Assembly: GCA_934045905.1 (NCBI GenBank)
Contig: OW203764.1
Coordinates: 30,173,629 to 30,237,628, forward strand
DNA from: Leuctra nigra
Taxonomy: Eukaryota; Arthropoda; Insecta; Plecoptera; Leuctridae
Reading direction: 5' to 3'
DNA length: 64,000 nucleotides
Part shown: positions 47,801 through 57,500 of the stretch, in pieces
Layout: each line of letters starts with the position of its first letter
Position numbering within the stretch: position 1 is the first letter of the stretch
The notes under the pieces: generated by a model
Told to the model about the DNA's origin: nothing
The model's database searches: none
Seen by the model: the letters and a program-made list of their open reading frames with translations, nothing else
Translations under genes and position numbers: made by a program

Positions 47801-50354
47801 CTGCATTTTGATTGGCTCTCTCTCGGTATTTTGATTGGTTCTTATTACGGTTAGGACAGGAGCGCCATCTACAATAGTTTTGCGTGAGCACATTGACTGA
47901 GGGTATGGGAGCCGTTGCTGATACTCGATGTCTTTACTTCGGTTGACGCTCCAATGGTTGTCTGTGGGTTTGGCCCTAAAAAGGGCCGTTTGCCACGACG
48001 TTTCGGCGGACTTAGTTCCACCATCTTCAGGTGTCGGAAGTCGAATGGCAGAGTTTTCGACTCGGCTGTCGGCTTATATGATATATGTCCGCAACGGCAA
48101 TGATGGAATTTATTTAGTAACTGACTCCATTTCATCAGAAATTAACTTCCAGAATAGAGGCCCCGCATCTAGGATTTCATTATACGTACCCCACTCATAA
48201 AAACAAATGTATAAACACACCGACCTATTCTCGCAAAAAAATAATCAGAGCTAAAAAAAGAGATATCAAAAAAAGAGTCAATACAGGGAAAGAAATCAAA
48301 GAAACCTACATAATATAAACTAAAAGAGTAATTAATTCAATTATTTTTTTTATTAAAAAGTACTTCTTTCATAGCATCAGCAATAAAATTTATATCATTT
48401 TGGATGTGTGTGTGTGGTGGGACATTGCAACTTTGTCCTATTAAATGTATTGTTTGAGTCCTTTGTGTGTTTTGCAGATGTGCTTGGGTCGGCCAAGGGC
48501 TGGGCAGCGAGTCTTCTGTTTCACCCGTCGCTGCGAGCTCAACTGCAGGCTTTCTATCAGCGCTCGGACACGTTCAGTCTCGGAGTGTGTAATGGCTGCC
48601 AGCTCATGAGCTTGCTGGGGTGGGTCGGCTGTGAAGGCCAGGGTAAGGCTGTCCGTTTAGAAATAAAATACATTCTTTTCACTCATTGTACTGTCCTTTG
48701 GAAGTATCAGTGATTGTTGGGTATTTGTGTTTATTTTATAGCATGAAAATGAGCATTTATGAAAAGTCTATTTTTGTAGCAACCTGTTTAATGGATTACA
48801 AATTCTTATTCTTATGTGTAGTATGTGCCTTATAAAACACTCTGTGTAACACGTTGATGAGCAAGCACTAGTATGTGCATCACCTTGAACCAAAATTCCC
48901 TAACAAAAATAATATTAGCTACGTATAACCAGCCAACCGTATAGCCAACATGTTCCAGTCACTTCTAAATTCACTACTAAATTAGTCCAGTTAACTACTA
49001 AATTCAATCTACTTTTCATTACAAAGTAGTACTATGTACAGCCAACTATCCACTCTGGATGGAAAACAAACCCCAATAATTTGCAAGTGAAAGTGAAACC
49101 AAGTTCCAAGTCCAAACAGTTGAGAGAAATGCCCGCTGAGCTTGCTCAATTGTCTTATTGTATCGGAGTTTTGTGAAGAGAAGTTCTGTTGTTGTTCAAA
49201 GCAAGGAGTAACGTTGTTTCTCTTCTACCCAGGTGAGACTGCAGATGTTGTGCTGGATCATAACTTGTCTGGCAGATTCGAATGTCGCTGGTCGACCGTG
49301 AAGATCTTGAAGAGCAACTCCGTGATGCTGCGCGGGATGGAGGGATGCGTTCTCGGCATCTGGGTGGCTCATGGTGAAGGTAATGAATCCAATATCATTA
49401 CAGATCCAAGATGAAGTTATTTATTGGTTAATAGTTAAATATGGTTTGTTTTATTAATGTTTTTAACGTTTCATCACTCATCAGATAATATGAAACAAGA
49501 GAAGCGAACAGGTCCTTCTAATAGTGTACCTAATAGGTAGTAAATTGATATTCAAATAGACTCTAGTTAGAAAATCAAACAAATTAACTTGATAAGTAGG
49601 TCCCTAGTGCCTACTTAATTTTTTGTTTGTAGTGTGCATTTCCATTAAAAGTTATATAGGTACTTGATTCCCTGAATTTTCTTGTTTTTCTTTCAATTGA
49701 GAGTTTAGGAGAGACCTGTTTGTACCTTGTAGATGTTTTAGTACTAACATATGAAATAGTGACAGCATTTCCCATATTCCACCATTTTGCTCAGTTCGTA
49801 AGTGATAAAAGTAATAAATGCACTTATGTAATTTAAGAAGTCGACACATTTAGTTCATTATGTTTGTTTCTTCAGGGAGGTTCACATTCCGTGATGAATC
49901 GGTGTTGCCTCGCATGGAGGCGACCAACTGCTGTGCTCTGAAATATGTCGATGATGATCGGAACCCCACGGAGGAATATCCATTCAATCCAAATGGCAGC
50001 ACTGGTAAGACATTCCTATTTCCTTCCTTTTATTGAGAACAATACCTTGAAAAACCTAGGTGTTAACATCTCGCAACCAATAATCCGTTTCATTCCGGAT
50101 TTTGTCAAAAAGGATTAGAGGTAGGTACGTTATTTATTAGTCTGTGTACCAAAGTATGATGTAATTCTGCAGGTGGTTTGGCGGGCGTGTGTTCAGTAGA
50201 TGGCCGCCATCTCGCCATGATGCCGCATCCCGAGCGTTGCACGCAGACGTGGCAGTGGCCTTGGATGCCACTGGATTGGCGATCTCGCGACCTTGACTCT
50301 CCGTGGCAACGAATGTTCCACAATGCATACAACTGGTGCTTGTCCACTGATTAA
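32824..50354 (+). CDS. PFAS: Phosphoribosylformylglycinamidine synthase (FGAM synthase)
   Basis: It converts FGAR, ATP and glutamine to FGAM in purine synthesis step 4, in the cytosol. The 21 coding exons are 32824-33101, 34426-34727, 35298-35434, 35513-35625, 35825-36008, 36102-36171, 36757-37017, 37752-37982, 38766-38989, 39077-39202, 40126-40362, 40847-40972, 41424-41604, 44614-44859, 45328-45590, 46207-46411, 47250-47438, 48478-48642, 49233-49379, 49876-50004 and 50173-50354. All junctions are GT-AG and in phase. The 1331 residues compare with about 1338 in human. Visible motifs include [15 protein letters not shown] and GTGGRLRD (FGAR/ATP site), [10 protein letters not shown], and a C-terminal glutamine amidotransferase domain with [10 protein letters not shown], nucleophile C1162 in LGVCNGCQL, and H1289 and E1291 in MMPHPER. 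The gene looks intact. Introns 1, 6, 7, 10, 13, 15 and 16 carry transposon copies. Confidence 0.97.
33403..33613. mobile_element. TA-flanked MITE, CACTTGGCACA type
   Basis: The inverted ends CACTTGGCACATTTAAAATT and AATTTTTAATGTGCCAAGTG are flanked by TA. The interior has CCAATCAAAG and TTTTTCAGCCAATCAG, a layout like the neighbouring MITE but diverged. PFAS intron 1. Confidence 0.8.
33620..33841. mobile_element. TA-flanked MITE, same family as 9010-9216
   Basis: It is TA-flanked, with ends CACTCGTAAAAG and CTTGGTCCAAGTG that pair only partly. The interior matches the 9010 and 36321 copies (ATTGGCTG, CATGAAGTCTG, GGTGAGCTCTGATTTCATTG, CAGCCAAT). It is only 6 bp from the preceding MITE. Confidence 0.8.
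34050..34360. other. C-rich low-complexity patch in PFAS intron 1
   Basis: It contains TTCCGGGGCTAAG and GGAGGGCCCTCCCCCC, similar to the inside of the hAT element at 52555-52930 read in reverse. Probably a decayed relative. No termini found. Confidence 0.45.
36321..36535. mobile_element. TA-flanked MITE in PFAS intron 6
   Basis: The inverted ends CACTCAAACAAATAAAAATT and AATTTTTATTGGTTTGAGTG are flanked by TA. The core is in reverse relative to 9010-9216, with ATTGGCTG and TAATCAGCC. A (TTTTC)n tract lies near the right end. Confidence 0.85.
37161..37459. mobile_element. Foldback MITE in PFAS intron 7
   Basis: Two arms of about 115 bp (37161-37275; 37345-37459) are nearly perfect inverted copies around a 69-bp centre. 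Arm words are TAGCCAATATAGTC, AACGTCTATACAATATTCC, GGGATTTCAGT and CTTTTCCCACTTCGTGACGT. No ORF. Confidence 0.88.
39319..39655. mobile_element. hAT MITE with perfect 8-bp target duplication
   Basis: The ends CATGGGCGGATTA and TAATCCGCCCCTG are inverted. The 8-bp duplication ATTTTCAG lies at 39311-39318 and 39656-39663. The 337-bp interior has GGCGCCCC patches and no ORF. PFAS intron 10. Confidence 0.93.
41950..43270 (+). mobile_element. HP-PAL composite element, copy C
   Basis: TCTAGT hairpin (GTGGAGCG..CGCTCCAC), GCCAAGTC, head block, two good CCGGAA(G/A)TGACGTCA sites (42430, 42553) and a decayed one, then a palindrome (arms 42911-43057 and 43125-43269, 67-bp centre). A (GATTCA)n tract lies at about 42260-42290. 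At 1.3 kb it is the shortest full copy. It lies in PFAS intron 13, the gene's longest intron. Confidence 0.82.
43271..44613. other. Rest of PFAS intron 13
   Basis: No gene. A 14-bp perfect palindrome CACTGACGTCAGTG lies at 43536-43549, and a second CACTGACGTCACTG lies near 44355-44368. Otherwise unassigned. Confidence 0.5.
45793..45987. mobile_element. MITE, family shared with 62673-62890
   Basis: The inverted ends TAAGCCCCATTTACAAGGTG and TGTAAATGGGACTTA have inner inverted words TTCTTGAACAACTTCTGTG and CACAGAAG. PFAS intron 15. Confidence 0.82.
46722..47077. mobile_element. Non-autonomous DNA element with C-tracts
   Basis: The near-inverted ends TGGCTGTGCTTAAAGGACG and CGTCCTTTATGCACTGCCCCA surround several C-tracts and words such as GTCACGCTGTGTCACAC. 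No clear target duplication. PFAS intron 16. Confidence 0.6.
47970..48032 (-). other. Hammerhead-like core plus hairpin
   Basis: On the minus strand CTGAAGA (48030-48024) is followed by a GGTGG..CCGCC stem and then GAAAC (48004-48000), the order of a hammerhead ribozyme core. A 6-bp hairpin with a TTTT loop, GGCCCTTTTTAGGGCC, follows (47987-47972). One extra base sits between CTGAAGA and the stem, so the fold is not canonical. Such motifs are known in Penelope-like elements; no such ORF is present here. Confidence 0.35.
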
Positions 50355-50543
50355 ACATATCATATTCAGCTCTCTTCTACATTCCTTCAACAATACTCAC
50401 TACCTGTAGGTAGTACACTCCACAGAGGAATCTGAAACTGCCAACTCGAGTCTGAATTAATAATTATAGAACATTATAGAGGTATAAGTACATTATTATA
50501 AGTATTGTTTCCTGTCTAATATTATAATTATTCAAATTTGCAT

Positions 50544-50549
50544 AATAAA
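50544..50549 (+). terminator. PFAS poly(A) signal
   Basis: AATAAA lies 190 bp after the PFAS stop codon, in a plausible position for the 3' UTR end. Confidence 0.65.
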
Positions 50550-50966
50550 ACTATACCTAATTGTTTGTCATTTAATATATTTTTCTTTCACACCTCCTCC
50601 TTTCTATGCATCTGCAGAGTCTTCTCCATATCAACCTCTTGCTCAAAAGAATTTCCAGATTTAATGATGCTCCTTCCATAAGATCATTAGATCACCATCT
50701 TGTGGGGTTTTGAGCTGAAGGCCGCGATGCATAATTGACGTGAGCGGATGACGCAAATGCACCGATGCAAACACAAACGATGTTATGATGGCAAGTTTAA
50801 TGTGATGTTCATAATTCGGATGTGGACGGACGACACGAACGGAAAGTAATGTTAAGCAAAATCCAACTCTGCTTCCGCGTTGTCCATTCGCGTCAATCGT
50901 GTATCTGCCTTCTCATTCACAAATAGGTAGATATCTACTTGCAAACGCAACTTCTTTTGAGCATTA

Positions 50967-51157
50967 AGGTGGATTTCCATACTCTTGTCACCGTCCGACG
51001 AAAACGACAGAATGCGATCACGTGACCCGTCTCGACCAATCCGTCGCCGTCAGAGATTTTTGGGGATGGCTCTGATTGGTCGAGACGGGTCATGTGATTG
51101 CATTCTGTCGTTTTCGTCGGACGGTGACGGACGGTGAAGGAGCATAGAAATCCACCT
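50967..51157. mobile_element. Foldback MITE between PFAS and Graf
   Basis: The ends AGGTGGATTTCCATACTC and GAGCATAGAAATCCACCT flank arms with CACCGTCCGACGAAAACGAC and GACCCGTCTCGACCAAT in both directions. It lies about 410 bp before the Graf start codon. Confidence 0.87.
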
Positions 51158-51571
51158 CTACCTAGGTTGTTATCTTCAAAAGAAAAGAAATAAATCTAGA
51201 TTGTAGGTAATACTTTTTCTAAGTGATTTAAAGAATATTATGGTTCTAACTCTGCTCTACTTGGCAATGAATCTGTCTAGTGCTTGAAATAATAATATTT
51301 TATCTTGTACTTTTAAATGCATTTCATTTCCCAAGTAAAAAAAGTGTCTTTGTTTAAAATCTCCCGCCAGGTTTATGGATTATCGGTTGACATTTTTTAC
51401 AACAGAGCGCAGGTCAGTCAGTCAAATGTCGAGTGATGTTGTCCAGGTTGAAATAGGTTATGTCGACCTACATGGCAGCTCTAAAAAGAAGATTAAATTT
51501 GAAAAATCGTGTGTGTTTTAAAATCTAAATTAGTTATTAGTGTATAGTACGTGTTTGTGTAGTTAATTGAG

Positions 51572-54500
51572 ATGGGAGGTGGTCCTGGGCTGCAGCCTCT
51601 CGAGTTTACAGACTGTTTGACAGACAGTCCATATTTCCGTGAGAAACTTCACGTCCATGAGAAGGAACTTGACAGAACAAGTCAACAAATAAAGCGACTT
51701 GTCAAAGAAGTAAAGGATCTTCTTCATGCAGCAAATCGTACGTTCAAAGACATTTTATTTCATGCTTAAATATGCAATTCAATTTATTCATATTTTTTGA
51801 ATAACAACAAGAAGTAGGTAGGTAGGCCTTGCGTATTGAAAGGGGCGTTACCCTGTCAGACGCCTATTAATATTTCATACCTACTGCCGTGTTGACATAC
51901 CTAGGTATTATTGTTTGAGAATTATTTCGAAATTCAGTCAAAGTAGACATGGCACGTCACTATTTACTGGTACTTATAGGAGTTACCTAATAAAAAAACA
52001 TGTTGTGGTTTGTCCCATTGGTTCAATGTCAGAACCTTGCCAAACCACACCTTGTTACCAGAACATGATAACAAGTAAAACATAGATAAGCCATGCATGT
52101 TCTAAGTGATAAGGCATGGATTGTTATATGAGTCATCTTTCGGACTACTCACTCAGCTGTCTGTTTCAGAGTTGTCAAAGGCTCAGCGCACCCTCTCCAA
52201 AAGTCTTATCAGTTTTGACTTTGAATGTATTGGCGCTTCCCAGACTGATGAAGAGGTTGGAATATCACACTCTCTTAGAGAGTTCGGTGAGATGATTAGC
52301 CGCATCGAAGATGAGAGAGGAAAGATGGTAAATTATGTTAAATCATGTTTTTGGAAATTTTCAAAATATTCTGTATGGAACATTGACCCAGGGGTGGGAA
52401 GAGAAGGGTTAATTTGGGAAGCAAATTTTATTAAGCATGCAAACATTATGTAGCCTAGCAAAAAGTCAAAGCATTGCATTCAAGCTGAAGCTATTATTCC
52501 TGTAAGAAATTTAAAAATCAAATGTTCGAATTGTAAAATTTGGTCACTCACAGTCAGTGGTTAATTTGTATTAGAAAAGGTGGGTAAGCCCAAGATATCT
52601 AGAGTAACCCATATATTCTACATCTTGGGGTAAGCCCACCCCACAATTGTCATGGGAAACGCATTACCGTACGGTAATGCGGCCCTCCCCCCGTCTGGGG
52701 GGGAGGGCCCCCCAGAAGAACGCGGGTCCGGGGCGCGTAGCCCCGGAAAAATTTTGAATCTGTGGAATGAATTTGGTGCGTTTGTGCGCTTTTTGTAAAA
52801 CATTTGAACCAATTTTTATCTCCAAGAAAAATAAGTTTTATTTATATAAAAAGGTGCTTAAGCCCGGCTTACCCTCCAAAAAAGGTGGGTAAGCCGGGCT
52901 TACCCGGGCTTACGCCCAAATTAAGCACTGCTCACAGTCACTTCTGCATGTTCTTTTGCCACTCTCGAAATTGATTGAAACTATTTTTAAAATGATTTTA
53001 AATTGGGAATGAGAAACGGTGGAAACAAATCAAAATATAGAATTACATTTAAATTACAATTTGGTTTTAACAGGATTTTTATATTTCAAATACTTATTTT
53101 GTAATTTAAATATTAGAACCATGCTATTGCTGTCGTTTCATTTTTTTGCTTTCCAAGACTAGATGAAAAAAGCATGATTTACTCCTCAAATATAATGCTC
53201 TCCATAAAAAATATAAATAATTTAATTATTAATTTTGTAATTTTATATTTTTTGTTTCTTTTTTATATTCTTGTTTGAAAGGGTAGGTTATAAAATAATA
53301 TTTAATGAGTAGGCTAGGTACCTACATAATTCATTAGCATTAATCACGACAGCATGAAGTGCAGTTGATAACCAAGTGAGGAATTAATGTTCTTAGACTG
53401 GCATGAATGTGTAGGTATAGGTACACTCAACCAAACATAAAATGATCGTGATGAAAAGGTAGGGAAGCATCTCTTGTCTATTAATTTTCCGATTGCCTGT
53501 ACAAACCGGTCAGACCTCTCACTCTAGTTGTTATCTCTCTCGGTGCTCGAGTAAAACAAGGGATGGGGGAGATATTGACGTCAAATAGAAACAGGTAATT
53601 TATCTATCCCATCTAGTCGGGCGCTAGCTCGACGCTGCCAAGCACCGCTCTAATACAACGTGCGAGCTACTACCAGACTTATACTGCAAGCGCTTCGGGC
53701 CCGATTTCGGGGTGTCAGTACGCATGCAAGCATTTAGAAATGAAAGTTGAAAACCATGGTTATCGGGTATATTTAGCCACCTGACAACACCTAACCAAAT
53801 ATCAAAGTGCTGCGATCATCCCTTCGGGGTGAATTTTGGGCCTCAAACATGCAAGGATTGACTTTCATGTTAGTTAGTTAGTTAGTTAGTTAGGCACGGT
53901 CAATTTGTTTGCCCCTCTCCACAGGTTGAACGGTTTGTCCTAGAGAGTTGAAATTTGGCAGAGACATAGAGTCATATTTATAGCAGTGCCCTTTGAAAGA
54001 AAATCTGAAACATTTTGACCGGAAGTGAAGTTATTACAATTTTAAATTTTAAATATTTTAAAAGTCAAACGGGTCCATCGAGAGTTTTGAAATTTGGCAA
54101 CAATAAAGACAATGTATTGCTAGACACTCCACTTCAAGAAAAATCAATAAATTTAAACCGGAAGTGGGAAAATTATCAATATTTACGTTCCGCCCTTCTT
54201 CTTTGATACACTAAACAGCGGCTCTAATTCCCATCGGACTGATAGCTCATGTTAGGAAGGCAGCTGGCTTCGACATCTGCATAACACGTTCGATTCCCGA
54301 TCCCGGAAAACTTTTTTTTTCATATATTATTTTTTAATTTGTATAAGCGATGATACCTTCATGGATATATATTCAAATGAGAGGTCCAGGGATGCTGTGA
54401 AGATCATCAATAGACCGAAACATCGCAATCGCGGCACGCCAGTTGCCATCGTGAACACTGAAGATATCAGGGAATCAGGAATTGCGCACGTCGTTTTACG

Positions 54501-57500
54501 CTCCACCTTTCTTCTTTGATATACTACACAGGTTTATATTTCAGTGTGGCGAATTGGCTCGGTCACATGAGGCAAGTGACTTCGATCACGGCGTTGCCGG
54601 GTTCGATCCCCGTAACAAACGTTTTATTTTTTATCTTTTTATTTACTTAAAAAATGTTTAACCTTCTTGTGTATATATTCAAAATGTTAATCCGAATACA
54701 TTCAACGATTACATAGCTACTCTTTTTAATATTATACTCATTGGACTCTAGTAATGATTGTCAATGTACACGTTGTACGTAAAGTTGTGCAATAAAACAA
54801 TTCGTGGTCATGCTAATCAACAGAATCTTGGTGGCTCAGTTACTAAACTAGAAACCACACAAAAAAGGTTCCATTACTGGGTGCATAAGGTTGTCACAGC
54901 TTTTAATTTATCCGAATTATTTAATTATGTAAAATTCAGTTAATTAAGTAAATAGTAAAATTCAGTGAAGGCTCCATAACTAATATTCAGAGTATTAGGT
55001 GTTTACAACTTTTCATTTGTCACACTTATTTAATTATTTAAAATAGAGTTAATTTGTCAATATTGGTGGCTCAACAAGAAACAAGAACAACACGAAACAA
55101 GAAACCACACAAAAAGGCTCCATTACGTGCATCCATTACGTGCATTAGGTTCTAAAATTAATTTAATTATTTTAATTATGCTAATTTGTCAATCTTGATG
55201 GCTCAGTTACGAAACAATAAACCACACAAAAAGGCTCCATTACTAGGTATATTAGGTGCTCTTTGCTCCTAATACTCTAAGAGACTAATGCTCTGGTGCT
55301 CTGGTACATTTTTAATAAATGAGACTACCAATGGATGCTGTGAAGATCATCAATAGACCGAAACATCGCCATCGCGGCACGCCGGTTGCCATCGTGAACA
55401 GTGAAGATATCAGGGAAACAGGAATTGCGCACGTCGTTTTACGCTCTACCTTTCTTCTTTGATATACTACACAGGTTTAATTTCAGTGTGGCGAATTGGC
55501 TCGGTCACATGAGGCAAGTGATTTCGATCACGGCGTTGCCGGGTTCGATCCCCGTAACAAATGTTTTATTTTTTTATCTTTTTCTTTACTTAAAAAATGT
55601 TTAACCTTCTTGTGTATATATTCAAAATGTTAATCCGAATACATTCAACGATTACATAGCAACTCTTTTTAATATTATACTCATTGGACTCTAATAATGA
55701 TTGTCAATGTACACGTTGTACGTAAAGTTGTGCAATAAAACAATTCGTGGTCATGCTAATCAACAGAATCTTGGTGGCTCAGTTACTAAACTAGAAACCA
55801 CACAAAAAAGGCTCCATTACTGGGTGCATAAGGTTGTCACAGCTTTTAATTTATCCGAATTATTTAATTATGTAAAATTCAGGTAATTTAGTAAATAGTA
55901 AAATTCAGTAAAGGCTCCATTACTAATATTCAGTGTATTACGTGTTTACAACTTTTCATTTGTCACACTAATATATTATTTAAAATAGAGTTAATTTGTC
56001 AATATTGGTGGCTCAACAAGAAACAAGAACAACACGAAACAAGAAACCACACAAAAAGGCTCCATTACGTGCATCCATTACGTGATCACAACTTTAAGTT
56101 TCTAAAATAAATTTAATTATTTTAATTATGCAAATTTGTCGATCTTGATGGTTCAGATACGAAACAAGAAACCACACAAAATGGCTCCATTACTAGGTTT
56201 ATTAGGTGTTTACAACTTAGTAAAAATTATTTCATTATTTCAGATGTTGTAATCTGTCAATCTTAGAAGCTCGGTTACAATAAACAAGAAACTACACTAA
56301 ATGGTCCATGATAATTAATGGAAATCTGTGGGTATGAGAGATTTAAATTTCATTTCATCATCCAACAATGCTTACGTTAAAAAGTTAGAATAATAAAACG
56401 CTTTTAAATTGTCATGATTTATTTCCAAACTGTGAGTCAAAGTCTCATCAAGTGACATTGTTTAATGGAAATAAATGAAACTGAAACTGATGTTCCTCCT
56501 AATCTGACACTAATAAAATAAACATTGGTTTTGATGCGAACGTTATATACGAAAGTGGTCTGGCTTGTTTACATCGGCAATACAATAATATTCTTCAAGT
56601 ATCTAGGCAATAGCACGAAGTTGTTTCCTGGTTTGAAAATATGAAAATATTATCTTCCACAGCAACATCACAAAACAATATAATAATCACTAAATAAGAT
56701 CAGTGGACTAATTAAAATGCAAGCTCGATAACTGTTTACAAGTACCTATAGAAGAAGACAACAATACTAAATGGACATCGATCGTATTTGCCATGAACAA
56801 ACAAATGTAAACATTAAGTTGACCTGACAGGGAGAGGCAGAGAGGTGGAGATGCCAGGTATAGGCCGGCCCATGCTATCCGTGTACATAGGCGAGTAAGG
56901 CGGGTAGCGTAAATTTCATCACCCGTCATACTCCTTCCCACCAGCACTATAAACACCAGGTGGCTCAGCTAGTTAATCTTAACTACGTTCCTTTTAAGTT
57001 ACATTGCCTTCCAAAAACCATCCGGATTTTATTTAAAATGTGTTGTAAACATCTGTAAGCCTGCACGCTTTACCAATTGAGTTTATACTTCGGAACTTTG
57101 ACATAAAAGAGTGAACATGGGAGAATTTAAAAATGAGGAAACGCATTTGCAATCATCTTTCGTGTACCTTTCAGTTTACCTAGTGGCGACAAATACGCGT
57201 TTTACGAGATGAACGCACAAATTCCGGTTTACACCGGAACAATACACCTACAATTTACGTTATTCACATGACTCAAAGCTGTGAACTTTTAACAAATTAT
57301 AATTTGATATAACTCAAATTCAACCAAAAGAAATGGACCCTTTCGTTATACTAACTTCGGAACTATTGAAATAAAAACAGAAAACTTTAGACAAGAAGTG
57401 ACGTTGTTGGCGTTAACTGTAATGATAGGTTACACTTAATGATCAGTGAAAGCTGCTATAAACTTATACCCCATATGACATGTTGTACAAAAACAAAAAC

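Noticed and set aside
54758..55886. Duplicated 61-codon frame as a gene family
   Set aside because: It lies in a tandem DNA duplication inside a non-coding element and has no recognisable domain or codon bias.
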